Part shown: positions 7,786-17,219 of the stretch, piece by piece
Position numbering within the stretch: position 1 is the first letter of the stretch
Layout of the letters: each line of letters begins with the position of its first letter
NCBI RefSeq assembly: GCF_900129245.1
Contig: NZ_FQUT01000019.1
Coordinates: forward strand, 1 to 64,000
Direction of reading: 5' to 3'
DNA length: 64,000 nt
Origin: Chryseobacterium arachidis
Lineage (GTDB): Bacteria > Bacteroidota > Bacteroidia > Flavobacteriales > Weeksellaceae
Made by a program: the position numbers and the translations under genes
The notes under the pieces: model-generated
Database searches by the model: none
The model's input: only the letters and a program-made list of their open reading frames with translations
What the model was told of the DNA's origin: nothing

Positions 7786-9620
7786 TCATTCTCCTAAAAA
7801 TCATCATCTGTTCCGGGCTTTTACTGGGACTTTATTATCTGTTTTTATCAAAAGAGAAAACATTTACATTCAACAGAATTTATCTTCTTTTGGGGTTGAT
7901 TTTTTCCTACACAGTTCCTTTTATTACGATTGAAAAAGAGGCTGAAGCTGTAGAACCGGCACTTATTTTTGAAACTATTAAACAGCAACCGACCACGGCA
8001 GTTCTTATTCCTGCTGAAAAAACTTTTAACCATGAAAACGTATTACTTATTATATATGTCGCAGTTGCTGTTTTCTTTTTAATAAAATTTATCCATTCTA
8101 TCTTTAAATTAAAAAAACTTAAAGGAGAAGAAATTGTTTACAACCACAAAACTGTCGTCCTGCTGAATCAGGAGATGGCTCCGTTCAGCTTTATGAATAA
8201 GATTTATTTTTCAAAAAATTACTTAGAGAATGACAAAATAGATGAAAAAATGTTTCTTCATGAAAAGATTCACGTAGACCAAAAGCATTCTTTAGATATT
8301 TTTCTTGTGGAAATTCTGAAAATAATGACCTGGTTTAATCCATTTGTGTATTTCTATAAACAAGCAATCATTACCAACCATGAATTTTTGGCAGATGAGG
8401 CTGTTATCAAGAAAGGTAACGACATTAAAAGCTATCAGAACCTTATTCTAAGTGAGATTTTAAAACAGCAAAAACTTAATTTAACCCATCAGTTCAATTT
8501 CGACAACACCAAAAAACGATTCATTATGATGACGGCAAAAAATTCTAAATTCGCGGCGATAAAAAAATATCTTGCTCTTCCAGTTTTCGGAAGTTTAACA
8601 TTACTCTTTGCAGAAAAAGTATACGCCAACGGAACTGCCGAAACCGAAAATCCGATATCTGAAATTTTCACACCTTCTCCTGTGAGCCATAAGAATCAGC
8701 CGGAAGCTTTGAAAGAGTTTTTAGGAATTACCGAAAAGTACACGGATATTATTGAGAATAAGGATTTTGAAAGATTCAAGACAGAAGTTCCAAGAAGTGA
8801 GCAGGTAAGACTGGTTGAATTATTTGATAAAATTGATATTAAAAATCAACTTCATCTTCCGATTTGGATTCATTATGATGAAATTCTTAAGCAAGTCCCG
8901 ACTCAGAAGCAATTAGACCAGTTCCTTAATCCTCAATATAATATTACTCTGAATGGAAATATTGTGGACAACAGTATTTTGAACAATTATAAAAACACAG
9001 ATTTTTATCACGTTTATGTCCTGAAAATCTTACCTAAAAATCCTGATTATGGCAAATTTGATTATGCCGTTACTTTGTACACGACAGAATATGCATTAAA
9101 ATTCAACCGTGAAAAAAATATCGCACTCAGCTTTAAAGCCACTGATGATAAAGAATACAAAAATCATCTTGAAGCACTAAAAGCATTGCCTGTAAAAGAG
9201 AGCAATGAAAATAAAAAAATTACAGACACCATCCGTCCGAAAGAAGGTAAAAACACAAACCTGACTCCAACAAAAGAACAAAACACATCAGAAGCTCCGT
9301 TGAATGCAAAAGCTGATGAACAAACCCCAGCAGAGTTTCCAGGTGGAATCGATAAGCTGAGAAATGAATTTATGCTGGCTTTTGATTCAAAATTTGCAAA
9401 AGGATCAAAAGGTGTGTTAAAAGCCAACATCAACATCCTGATTGATGAAAAAGGTAACCTGAAAATGTTTAATGTATCCGGAAGTGATGAAACAATGAAC
9501 AGCGAAGTTTCAAAATCCATATTTGCAGTGCTTCAAAACAAAAAATGGAAACCTGCAACCAAAGACGGAATACCTGTTGAGAGTAATTTTAGATTTCCCA
9601 TAGTACTTAGTCTACAGTAA
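7782..9620 (+). CDS. M56 family BlaR1-like sensor metallopeptidase with TonB C-terminal domain
   Basis: A 612-residue protein. Membrane segments lie at about 5-22, 33-50 and 86-104, followed by the cytosolic M56 peptidase with HEKIH at 160-164 and a fourth hydrophobic segment at about 263-280. The C-terminal ~90 residues (EFPGGIDKLRNEF onward, ending in a Trp-Lys-Pro-Ala strand) form a TonB C-terminal-like domain, as is common in Bacteroidetes M56 proteins in place of a penicillin-binding sensor. The family model is that signal reception triggers cleavage of the BlaI partner. The middle region (about 290-480) is unrecognised. Confidence 0.88.
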   Translation: MIILLKIIICSGLLLGLYYLFLSKEKTFTFNRIYLLLGLIFSYTVPFITIEKEAEAVEPALIFETIKQQPTTAVLIPAEKTFNHENVLLIIYVAVAVFFLIKFIHSIFKLKKLKGEEIVYNHKTVVLLNQEMAPFSFMNKIYFSKNYLENDKIDEKMFLHEKIHVDQKHSLDIFLVEILKIMTWFNPFVYFYKQAIITNHEFLADEAVIKKGNDIKSYQNLILSEILKQQKLNLTHQFNFDNTKKRFIMMTAKNSKFAAIKKYLALPVFGSLTLLFAEKVYANGTAETENPISEIFTPSPVSHKNQPEALKEFLGITEKYTDIIENKDFERFKTEVPRSEQVRLVELFDKIDIKNQLHLPIWIHYDEILKQVPTQKQLDQFLNPQYNITLNGNIVDNSILNNYKNTDFYHVYVLKILPKNPDYGKFDYAVTLYTTEYALKFNREKNIALSFKATDDKEYKNHLEALKALPVKESNENKKITDTIRPKEGKNTNLTPTKEQNTSEAPLNAKADEQTPAEFPGGIDKLRNEFMLAFDSKFAKGSKGVLKANINILIDEKGNLKMFNVSGSDETMNSEVSKSIFAVLQNKKWKPATKDGIPVESNFRFPIVLSLQ

Positions 9621-9622
9621 TA

Positions 9623-9658
9623 AAAAAACAGCATTCAAAATTGAGTGCTGTTTTTTTA
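9623..9658. terminator. Bidirectional terminator
   Basis: ACAGCATTCAA/TTGAGTGCTGT stem flanked by A and T runs, between the convergent M56 and PNGase F-like genes. Confidence 0.88.
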
Positions 9659-9662
9659 TCTT

Positions 9663-11003
9663 TTATTTTTTAACAATCTTATGTTTAAAAGAAAGTCCGT
9701 CATCAAAAGTTATTTTTAAAACATAATTTCCAGTCGGAAGTTCACGAATATCAGATTCTGCACCGATGAAGGTTTTTATCAATCTTCCTTCCATAGAGTA
9801 AATTTCTCCGCCTCTTATTTTTTTGGTACTCGCGACTTTAACGAAATCGGATGTTGGATTAGGATAAATTTTGATATCCGTTACAGACATTTCTTTGGTT
9901 CCCAATATGGAGGTTGCCTCACCCTGAAGATAGACAGACAAAGGGAAATCTCCCTGCTGCCCCACAAATTGTGCATCCGGAACAGTAATCATAAAGGTAT
10001 GAAAACCCGGCTCCAGATTTCCTAAGTTGATTTTTCTGATCGGTATAGAATTCCCCGGACACCAATTATTCCACGAAGTCCACCATGCCGTAGACTGAGC
10101 AGAACTTCCGTAAATTCCGTTGCCTTGCGTATTATACTGACGGAAAGGTTCACATGAAATACCACCCGGCTTATAAGTAAATATCTGCTGATCATTCAGA
10201 TAAACATAATGTTGTCTTCTCACATATTCTTCCCCTCCTGAATTTGCTCCGTGATTGGAAGTTATTAAATAAAAGTTGGCATTATTAATTGTATTTGTAG
10301 TCGTAAAATTAAGCATTCTTAAAGTTGTTCCAGGCTCGTCGGTAGCATTGTAATTATTAAAACTTTTGATCGCCGCCATTGTTACTAAAGCGTTATTCAC
10401 AGCAGGAATTGCAGTATTATTATCTGTTACAAAACTTAGTGATCCTTTAAAGGTGTCAATTCTCGCAGCACAGCCCGCAACCTGAGTCTGAGCTGCATAT
10501 GGAACTCCAAAAACACTGAATTCTATCCAATAATCGTATTGACTTCTTAGATTGGCATCTTTAAAAATCGCACCCAAATTATCAATCTGGAAGGTATACG
10601 GAACACTGGTCGGCGAAATGTTCTTGTTCATAAAAGGCGTTACAAAACGTCCAATTTCCAGCTTCTTCACCATATTTGTATCGTACGATGTAGCACCTTT
10701 TGGAACAAAAGCCAAAGTTACGTGAGCCAACCTGTCATAATTATCACACAAAGCGCCGATTGTAATATTCATCGTTACCTGGTTTCCGAATGAATCCAGC
10801 TGAGCATCGGTCATTTTTCTGGTATACGTACTGTTGCTGAGGCGAACTGCATCCGTAGGCAAAGGCTGATTTACTGTTGCCGCATACATATCATAAAAAA
10901 CTGCATCCTGATACAGTGAAACCGTAACCGGAGGCAAAGGCTTTGTACAATATGCAGAGATAAAAAGGCAGAATAAAATTAAAGAGAGTAATTTTTGTTT
11001 CAT
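9663..11003 (-). CDS. Secreted PNGase F-like protein with T9SS sorting domain
   Basis: A 446-residue protein with a signal peptide (MKQKLLSLILFCLFISAYC). The body resembles Elizabethkingia peptide-N-glycosidase F: CDNYDRLAHVTL compares with its CDEWDRYANVYV, IGRFVTPF with IGRFITPY, and NWCPGNSIPIRKI with GWCPGMAVPTRI, in the same order. The last ~75 residues (IYPNPTSDFVKV to FKHKIVKK) are a type A T9SS sorting domain, implying export and surface release. PNGase F removes N-glycans from glycoproteins. The catalytic residues cannot be placed with certainty by eye; the recognisable first segment has CDNYD where PNGase F has CDEWD, so activity needs testing. Confidence 0.78.
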   Translation of the reverse strand: MKQKLLSLILFCLFISAYCTKPLPPVTVSLYQDAVFYDMYAATVNQPLPTDAVRLSNSTYTRKMTDAQLDSFGNQVTMNITIGALCDNYDRLAHVTLAFVPKGATSYDTNMVKKLEIGRFVTPFMNKNISPTSVPYTFQIDNLGAIFKDANLRSQYDYWIEFSVFGVPYAAQTQVAGCAARIDTFKGSLSFVTDNNTAIPAVNNALVTMAAIKSFNNYNATDEPGTTLRMLNFTTTNTINNANFYLITSNHGANSGGEEYVRRQHYVYLNDQQIFTYKPGGISCEPFRQYNTQGNGIYGSSAQSTAWWTSWNNWCPGNSIPIRKINLGNLEPGFHTFMITVPDAQFVGQQGDFPLSVYLQGEATSILGTKEMSVTDIKIYPNPTSDFVKVASTKKIRGGEIYSMEGRLIKTFIGAESDIRELPTGNYVLKITFDDGLSFKHKIVKK

Positions 11004-11024
11004 GTTATTTTTTATAGATTAACG

Positions 11025-11032
11025 CAAATATA
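11025..11032 (-). promoter_or_regulatory. -7 box of the PNGase F-like gene
   Basis: Minus-strand TATATTTG, about 22 bases before the start codon. No well-spaced -33 TTG is seen. The rest of the 277-base gap to uvrB is AT-rich with no recognisable feature besides the uvrB promoter. Confidence 0.5.
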
Positions 11033-11226
11033 TTTAAAAACCAAAATCATTAACTATTAAAAATATACTATTTTTAAAATATTATTGAAAATACACCAAA
11101 ATAAAACGTTTAACTTATTATCATAACATAAAATTTATATTATAATTAAAATCAATAAAGAACTATCTAAGCAAATACCTGAAAAACAGCTACAAGAGAC
11201 AATACATTATTAGACATGTTAAATCA

Positions 11227-11258
11227 TTGGATTGGCAAGAATAACTTTCGTACTTTTG
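11227..11258 (+). promoter_or_regulatory. Promoter of uvrB
   Basis: TTG at 11227-11229 (with a second at 11232-11234) and TACTTTTG at 11251-11258, 21 or 16 bases apart. No LexA-like box was recognised. Confidence 0.55.
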
Positions 11259-11280
11259 TTATATAAGATCACTTATTTCT

Positions 11281-13272
11281 ATGCAATTCAACCTTCAATC
11301 AGAATATAAACCAACCGGAGACCAGCCGCAAGCCATCGAAAAATTAACCGAAGGCATTAATATCGGCGAAAAATATCAGACCCTTCTGGGAGTTACCGGA
11401 TCCGGTAAAACCTTTACAGTGGCCAATGTTGTACAAAACGTTCAGAAACCCACATTGGTTCTGGCGCACAACAAGACTCTGGCAGCACAACTTTTCATGG
11501 AATTCAAAGAATTCTTCCCGGACAATGCTGTGGAGTATTTTGTCAGTTACTACGATTACTATCAGCCTGAAGCTTATATCGCAACCACAGGAACATATAT
11601 TGAAAAAGACCTGAGCATCAACGAGGAAGTGGAAAAACTTAGACTTTCTGCAACGGCAAGTTTACTTTCAGGAAGAAGAGACGTACTGATTGTTGCTTCC
11701 GTATCGTGCATCTATGGTATCGGGAACCCGACAGAATTTCACAAATCATTAATCTCCATTGCCATCGGAGAAAAAGTGACAAGAACTGCACTCCTTCACT
11801 CTTTGGTAAACGCATTATACGCGAGAACATTAAATGAATTCCAGAGAGGAACCTTCCGTGTGAAAGGTGATGTTATTGATGTTTTCCCTGCTTACGCAGA
11901 CAATGCCGTAAGAATTCAGTTTTTTGGTGATGAAATTGAAAAAATCCAGAGTTTCGATCCTGTTTCCGGGAATGTGACTTCCAATTTTGAACAGATTCAG
12001 ATCTACCCTGCCAACCTTTTTGTGACCTCCAAAGAGACCTTAAATGGTGCTATCAGACATATTCAGGATGATTTGGTAAAGCAGGTTGACTTTTTCAATT
12101 CAATTGAAAAACCACTGGAAGCCAAAAGATTACAGGAAAGAACCGAGCTGGATCTTGAAATGATTAAAGAATTAGGCTACTGCTCGGGAATTGAAAACTA
12201 TTCGCGATATCTCGACGGAAGGTTACCAGGAACAAGACCTTTCTGTTTGCTAGATTATTTTCCAAAAGACTTTTTAATGGTGATCGATGAAAGCCACGTA
12301 ACGGTTCCCCAGGTTCATGCGATGTATGGAGGCGACCGAAGCAGAAAGGAATCTTTGGTGGAATATGGCTTCAGACTTCCTGCTGCAATGGACAATAGAC
12401 CTTTGAAATTTGAAGAATTTGAGGCCATTCAGAATCAGGTTATTTATGTTTCTGCAACTCCGGCTGATTATGAACTGGAAAAAACGGGAGGGGCTTATAT
12501 TGAACAGATTATCCGACCGACAGGGTTATTAGATCCTATTATTGAGATCAGGCCAACGCTTAACCAGATTGATGATTTAATGGAAGAAATCCAGAAAAGA
12601 GCCGATGCCGATGAAAGAGTTTTGGTGACTACGCTGACAAAGAAAATGGCGGAAGAATTAACCAAATATTTCGTAAAATTCGGAATCAGAACGAGATATA
12701 TTCACTCGGATGTGGAAACACTCGAGCGTATCCAAATTATGCAGGATCTTCGTGTCGGGCTTTTTGATGTTTTAATCGGGGTTAATTTGTTAAGAGAAGG
12801 ATTAGATTTACCTGAAGTTTCGCTGGTGGCCATTCTCGATGCCGATAAAGAAGGAATGCTGAGAAGCCGAAGATCGATGATTCAGACAGTTGGCCGTGCT
12901 GCAAGAAACCTTAACGGAAAAGCAATCATGTATGCCGATAAAATCACAAAATCTATGCAGGCGACGCTTGATGAAACGGAATACCGACGTGCAAAGCAGA
13001 TGCAGTACAACGAAGAGCATGGCAAAGTTCCTGTTGCGTTAAATAAAAAGATTTCTGAGAACTTAGTCGGAAGAAGCAAAGATTTCCCGGATGAAAAATA
13101 CACCCAGAAAGAGATCCTTCAGAAAGTTGCGGAGACCAAAGCCAGCTATACTTCAGAAGATATCGAAAAGGTAATTGCACAAAAACAAAAAGAAATGGAA
13201 GCCGCAGCAAAAAATCTGGACTTCATTAAAGCAGCAAAATTAAGGGACGAAATTGCCGCTTTGAAAGAGTAA
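11281..13272 (+). CDS. uvrB: Excinuclease ABC subunit B
   Basis: A 663-residue protein of normal length. Walker A GVTGSGKT is near residue 40, followed by the beta-hairpin region FVSYYDYYQPEAYI, helicase motifs (VLVTTLTKKMAEELT, GINLLREGLDLPE-type block, QTVGRAARN) and a C-terminal UVR motif (AAKLRDEIAALK) that contacts UvrC. UvrB verifies DNA damage delivered by UvrA and recruits UvrC for nucleotide excision repair in the cytoplasm. It stands alone, with its own promoter and terminator. Confidence 0.98.
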   Translation: MQFNLQSEYKPTGDQPQAIEKLTEGINIGEKYQTLLGVTGSGKTFTVANVVQNVQKPTLVLAHNKTLAAQLFMEFKEFFPDNAVEYFVSYYDYYQPEAYIATTGTYIEKDLSINEEVEKLRLSATASLLSGRRDVLIVASVSCIYGIGNPTEFHKSLISIAIGEKVTRTALLHSLVNALYARTLNEFQRGTFRVKGDVIDVFPAYADNAVRIQFFGDEIEKIQSFDPVSGNVTSNFEQIQIYPANLFVTSKETLNGAIRHIQDDLVKQVDFFNSIEKPLEAKRLQERTELDLEMIKELGYCSGIENYSRYLDGRLPGTRPFCLLDYFPKDFLMVIDESHVTVPQVHAMYGGDRSRKESLVEYGFRLPAAMDNRPLKFEEFEAIQNQVIYVSATPADYELEKTGGAYIEQIIRPTGLLDPIIEIRPTLNQIDDLMEEIQKRADADERVLVTTLTKKMAEELTKYFVKFGIRTRYIHSDVETLERIQIMQDLRVGLFDVLIGVNLLREGLDLPEVSLVAILDADKEGMLRSRRSMIQTVGRAARNLNGKAIMYADKITKSMQATLDETEYRRAKQMQYNEEHGKVPVALNKKISENLVGRSKDFPDEKYTQKEILQKVAETKASYTSEDIEKVIAQKQKEMEAAAKNLDFIKAAKLRDEIAALKE

Positions 13273-13274
13273 CA

Positions 13275-13311
13275 AAATTTCGGCGGCATCTTCGATGCCG
13301 CCGAAATTTTT
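13275..13311. terminator. Strong bidirectional terminator
   Basis: A 17-base perfect stem (AAATTTCGGCGGCATC with its complement) around a TTC loop, flanked by A/T tracts, between uvrB and the convergent DUF3820 gene. Confidence 0.93.
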
Positions 13312-13578
13312 CTAAAACTTATACGTCTTTGGTATTTGTTTTTTATCATATAACGCTCCACTACGAATCGGAATCAGTAAATCCATTAATCCGTTTAGTT
13401 TTATTTCATATATCGTCGAAAGCTGCATTCCCAGTTTACCTTTAGGCATCCCTTTTCGGTAAAACCATTCAAGATAACTGATCGGTAAATCCGCCAAAAC
13501 TGTTCCTTCATATTTTCCGAAAGGCATTTTTACAACACAGATTTCGCTTAATATTTCAGGCGTTATTCCGTTCTCCAT
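13312..13578 (-). CDS. DUF3820 family protein
   Basis: An 88-residue protein. The conserved pattern KMPFGKYEGTVLADLP, then SYLEWFYRKGMPKGKLG and YEIKLNGL, is the hallmark of DUF3820, a small Bacteroidetes/Proteobacteria family. One member was linked to virulence regulation in Pseudomonas, but the biochemical role is unknown. It is encoded one base beyond the AI-2E permease gene and probably co-transcribed with it. Confidence 0.85.
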   Translation of the reverse strand: MENGITPEILSEICVVKMPFGKYEGTVLADLPISYLEWFYRKGMPKGKLGMQLSTIYEIKLNGLMDLLIPIRSGALYDKKQIPKTYKF

Positions 13579-13579
13579 T

Positions 13580-14665
13580 TTATACTGTTAAATCAATTTT
13601 TTGTTCTAATTCATCATCTTTATCCGGCAGTTGCAGATCAGGCGTATCATCATCCGAAAACTCGTTTCTATAGACCTGGATCAATAGGAGTGTCAACGAA
13701 ATCAGGATAGGTCCGAAAATTAATCCCATAAAACCAAACAGATTCATTCCCATGATAATTCCGAAAACGGTGTTCAAAGGATGAATATCTTCCAGTTTTT
13801 TCAAAAGGGTAAACCGCAGAACATTATCCGTTAAGCCAACCACCACCAAACAATAAGCCGCAAGCCCTAAACCCATTCCTGTATTTCCTTCAGCAACCAT
13901 ATAAATACAAACCGGAATATAAATAATTGCCGCACCCACTACCGGAACCATAGATGCCGCTGCAGTAAGCGCGAAAAGCAAAACCGGGCTCGGTGCTCCA
14001 AAAATAAAGTATCCTACCAAAGCAACAATACCCTGACCAAGAGCTACCACAGGAATCCCGATAGCATTCGCCATGATCAGTTTTCTCATTTTCTCGCCAA
14101 TTAAAGAAACATTCGATCTCTTTAAAGGGGCTGAAGAAGAAAGTATTCTTTCAAAAAAGCGGGGTCTTTCCAACATAAAATATAAAATAAAATACATGGA
14201 AAGTACCACCGTAAGAGTATTAAAAGTGCCACTTAAAGCCTTTGTAGAATACTGTCCTATAGAATTTCTAAGCTTTGAAGTATTTTCGTTGCTCAATATA
14301 TCAAATCCTGTCTTTGAATAAATATAAGTGTGGATTTTTTCAAGGAATACATTGAATTTAGTCATGTAAGCCTGTGCGTTTCCCAACTTTTCAATAAGCA
14401 GATCGCCGATAAAGTAAATCGGAAGGATAAGAATAATTAAACTTGCAAACATCAAAAGCAGAGAGGAAAGCCACGGCTTCCATTTCTTTTCTTCCTGCAG
14501 ATAAAAATTGTACTTCCGGCAAACCACATAAATAGTAATGGCTCCCAACACGGAAGGGATAAATAGAGCAAGATTGAAACATATTAATCCTGCCAATACC
14601 AAAATAATAGCCAGTAACGAAACCTGCTTTATTTTTACGCTGCTTATCTGCTGATCTTTATTCAT
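13580..14665 (-). CDS. AI-2E family transporter (permease)
   Basis: A 361-residue membrane protein with about eight hydrophobic segments: a pair near 15-50, a long segment at about 60-85, a large hydrophilic loop, then clustered C-terminal helices. The conserved PVVGAAIIYIP and the glycine-rich FGIIMGMNLFGFMGLIFGP block are typical of PF01594. The family includes TqsA (AI-2 export) and sodium/proton antiporters, so the substrate cannot be deduced. The start overlaps the stop of the upstream gene by one base (TAATG), which indicates translational coupling. Confidence 0.9.
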   Translation of the reverse strand: MNKDQQISSVKIKQVSLLAIILVLAGLICFNLALFIPSVLGAITIYVVCRKYNFYLQEEKKWKPWLSSLLLMFASLIILILPIYFIGDLLIEKLGNAQAYMTKFNVFLEKIHTYIYSKTGFDILSNENTSKLRNSIGQYSTKALSGTFNTLTVVLSMYFILYFMLERPRFFERILSSSAPLKRSNVSLIGEKMRKLIMANAIGIPVVALGQGIVALVGYFIFGAPSPVLLFALTAAASMVPVVGAAIIYIPVCIYMVAEGNTGMGLGLAAYCLVVVGLTDNVLRFTLLKKLEDIHPLNTVFGIIMGMNLFGFMGLIFGPILISLTLLLIQVYRNEFSDDDTPDLQLPDKDDELEQKIDLTV

Positions 14666-15399
14666 TATTTTTCAAAACTTATTTGTCTCGGTTTTCCCAA
14701 ATAGGCACAGTATGCAGAATACATTACTACCATGATAAAAGGTGCCGTAAGAATTATCCCGATAAAGCAAAGTACGATTCCTGCCATGGATATAAGAAAA
14801 CCTAAGATCGTAATACCAAGAAAAGTGCCGTAATTTTCTTTAACAATGTTGAATGACTTACCCAAAGCATCAGTTGCAGATGCATTTTCGAACAAAAGGA
14901 TAGGATATCCCAACATCAGAAACGGATAAACAAATACAATCGGCACCACACATAAAGTCAGTGCAACAGTAGAAATAATCCATGAAAGAAATGCATAGAT
15001 CAGAATATTAACGAAATTCTGTCTGTATCCGATAAAAAGGTCGGAAAATTCAATTGCATTTTTGGTATTGTATTTATTAACCATATAGATCAGGCCAACA
15101 TATAAAGGAGCCAACAAAAGCCCTAACAGACTGGAGAATGTTAGGTAAAGACGGAATCCCGGCATATTCCAATAGCTGAAATTGCTGTAATCTCCAGATT
15201 CTCTCATCTCCTCAACAATAGCCCCTGAATCAAAGCCAGTTAAAAGCTGTATAGCATATCCCAAAGCAATATAAACAATCATCGCAACAATTGCGTAGAG
15301 AAAAACGCCTTTATACATTTCAAAAGCGTGCGAAATGATAGATCCCGTACTTCTTTCGGGAACCGACCCTTGCTGGTCAAACTCGTTAAATTCTGACAT
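14665..15399 (-). CDS. Multi-pass membrane protein, DUF975-like
   Basis: The start at 15399 (MSEFNEFDQQGSVPE) is preferred over 15429. A 244-residue protein with a short hydrophilic N-terminus and five to six membrane helices, several with the Gly/Pro-rich LCVVPIVFVYPFLMLGYP and LCFIGIILTAPF patterns seen in DUF975-like proteins. Databases often call Flavobacteriia relatives 'beta-carotene 15,15'-monooxygenase', for which I see no sequence support. It shares its topology with the next gene upstream and is coupled to the AI-2E permease. Function unknown. Confidence 0.75.
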   Translation of the reverse strand: MSEFNEFDQQGSVPERSTGSIISHAFEMYKGVFLYAIVAMIVYIALGYAIQLLTGFDSGAIVEEMRESGDYSNFSYWNMPGFRLYLTFSSLLGLLLAPLYVGLIYMVNKYNTKNAIEFSDLFIGYRQNFVNILIYAFLSWIISTVALTLCVVPIVFVYPFLMLGYPILLFENASATDALGKSFNIVKENYGTFLGITILGFLISMAGIVLCFIGIILTAPFIMVVMYSAYCAYLGKPRQISFEK

Positions 15400-15471
15400 G
15401 GTGTATTTTTTTAATGTTATTTCTACCAAATTAATCTTTTTTTAGCGAAAAGACATTAAAAAAACGGAAAT

Positions 15472-16194
15472 TTATCCCTTTTCCGAGAAAATTGTTTTGT
15501 AAAGCGAATAGATCATGGCATTCCAGAAAGGAAACGTGAACAGCGCACCTACAAAAAATAATAGAAATCCGATATATTTAAAGATAACTGCAACAATAAC
15601 ACACACAAATATTTCTAAGAAATACATTTTCAATGCTTTAAAATTTAAAGAAATAGATTCGAAGATAGTTTTGTTCATAAAAAACATCATCGGTGCCACG
15701 AAAATGGTAATGCAAACCCAAATCACCGCCAAAATTATGGTAGGGGCCGTAAACTTAAAAATAAAATACCAGAAAATGTAGAATGAAATGTATTTGAAAA
15801 AATTCAATCCGTTATAGCCAACGAACAAATCCGCAAGCTCAGGCTTTTCCCCAAGATCGATCTTTCGGTAGATCTGATAAAAACCAAGATTTAAAGGATA
15901 GAGAAAAATGGTAGTCCCCATCATCCATAAAGAAAAATTCTGATAATTTTCGGTAGCCACCAGCTTATTAAGCTCTGTTACATAGGCCTGCATTCCGTCC
16001 TGCAGATATTTTGAAACTTCATTAAATTCACCAATGATTCCGTATTTCATATCACACATAAAAAATACTGTCATGAAAACCCCAAAATACATGATCGAAA
16101 ACATCAGCTGAAACATCAGTGTTTTGTTCCAATATAAAAATGCCTGCTTCAGTATAAAATCTAATCCCGGTTTCTGTGGATATTTGCTTTCCAT
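15472..16194 (-). CDS. Multi-pass membrane protein, paralogue-like to its neighbour
   Basis: The start at 16194 (MESKYPQKPGLDF) is preferred over 16212 because the -7 box at 16217-16210 would leave the longer start without a transcript. A 240-residue protein with about six helices. It shares with the preceding gene the ADLFVGYNGLNFFKYI / SDLFIGYRQNFVNILI motif after the second helix pair, so the two are probably diverged duplicates. It is the first gene of a probable four-gene unit ending with DUF3820. Function unknown. Confidence 0.72.
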   Translation of the reverse strand: MESKYPQKPGLDFILKQAFLYWNKTLMFQLMFSIMYFGVFMTVFFMCDMKYGIIGEFNEVSKYLQDGMQAYVTELNKLVATENYQNFSLWMMGTTIFLYPLNLGFYQIYRKIDLGEKPELADLFVGYNGLNFFKYISFYIFWYFIFKFTAPTIILAVIWVCITIFVAPMMFFMNKTIFESISLNFKALKMYFLEIFVCVIVAVIFKYIGFLLFFVGALFTFPFWNAMIYSLYKTIFSEKG

Positions 16195-16203
16195 TAAAAA
16201 AAT

Positions 16204-16237
16204 TTTGTGCAAAAGTAAACATCAATAATTACTTTTG
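16204..16237. promoter_or_regulatory. Divergent overlapping promoters, membrane operon / pabB
   Basis: TACTTTTG occurs on the minus strand (16217-16210) and on the plus strand (16230-16237), making an inverted repeat with a 12-base centre. For the plus promoter TTTG at 16204-16207 is 22 bases upstream. Each -7 box lies very close to its gene: 5 bases to the pabB ATG and 16 to the membrane-protein ATG. Confidence 0.6.
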
Positions 16238-16241
16238 CGGA

Positions 16242-17219
16242 ATGTTTTCAGTGAATCATCAAAAATTTATGGAAATGGACGAGCTTTCGGCCCAGAAAGT
16301 TCCCTATTTTTTCATTATCGACTTTCTTGCAGAAAATGTTGAAATTTTTAAAGAAGATGAAATTAAAAAATCAGGTTTATTAATTGATTTTCAAAACTTT
16401 TCTAACACAAAGAAGGAACAGCCGCTAGATAAAAAAATCGAGTGGAAATCTTATCCGGAAACCTTGGATAGCTTTAAGGAAGGATTTGATAAAGTTCAGA
16501 AAAATATCCGCTTCGGAAATTCTTATCTGGTAAACTATACCCGAAGAACAAAGATTGAAACCAATTTAACGCTGGAAGAAATTTTTTATCATTCCCGTGC
16601 AAAATATAAGGTTTTTTATAAAGATTTTTTCGTATTTTTTTCTCCTGAAACTTTTGTAAAGATCATCGACGGAAAAATCCTTACCTACCCGATGAAAGGT
16701 ACCATTGATGCCTCTCTGGACAATGCAGCAGAAATTCTGAAGAACGACAAGAAGGAAAAAGCCGAACATTATACCGTAGTTGATTTGCTTCGGAATGATC
16801 TCAGCATGGTAGCAAATGATGTAAAGGTCGACAAATTTCAGTACATTGACTTTATTAAAACAAAGCAAAAGGATTTGTACGCCATGAGTTCTGAAATTTC
16901 GGGTTTTTTAAAGCCTGAATTTGATGGTAAAATAGGTAGTATTATGAAAAAACTGCTTCCTGCCGGATCTATTTTAGGGGCTCCTAAGCCAAAAACATTA
17001 GAAATAATCCTTGAAGCGGAAGGGTTTGACAGAGGTTACTACACAGGGATTTGCGGTTGGTTTGATGGAAAAAATGTCGACAGCTGTGTCATGATCCGTT
17101 TTATTGAAAAGGAGGGCGATGAGCTTTACTTCAAAAGTGGCGGCGGCATCACGCACATGAGCCGGTTAGAAGACGAATATCAGGAAATGAAAAATAAAAT
17201 CTATGTCCCAATTCATTGA
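16242..17219 (+). CDS. pabB: Aminodeoxychorismate synthase component I
   Basis: The start at 16242 gives 325 residues; an in-frame extension to 16176 lies upstream of the promoter and is rejected. It is the chorismate-binding domain only, without the N-terminal subdomain of long PabB. Motifs: ILTYPMKGTID, VVDLLRNDLSMVA, LLPAGSILGAPKPKTLEII and the final FKSGGGITHMS. The reaction converts chorismate and ammonia to 4-amino-4-deoxychorismate for folate synthesis. The next gene encodes the lyase partner and overlaps by 17 bases. An isochorismate or anthranilate function is less likely given this partner. Confidence 0.85.
   Translation: MFSVNHQKFMEMDELSAQKVPYFFIIDFLAENVEIFKEDEIKKSGLLIDFQNFSNTKKEQPLDKKIEWKSYPETLDSFKEGFDKVQKNIRFGNSYLVNYTRRTKIETNLTLEEIFYHSRAKYKVFYKDFFVFFSPETFVKIIDGKILTYPMKGTIDASLDNAAEILKNDKKEKAEHYTVVDLLRNDLSMVANDVKVDKFQYIDFIKTKQKDLYAMSSEISGFLKPEFDGKIGSIMKKLLPAGSILGAPKPKTLEIILEAEGFDRGYYTGICGWFDGKNVDSCVMIRFIEKEGDELYFKSGGGITHMSRLEDEYQEMKNKIYVPIH

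Noticed and set aside
14665..16194. Label of two membrane proteins as beta-carotene 15,15'-monooxygenase
   Set aside because: No retinal-cleaving oxygenase motif or iron-binding His pattern is visible; they are DUF975-like multi-pass proteins.
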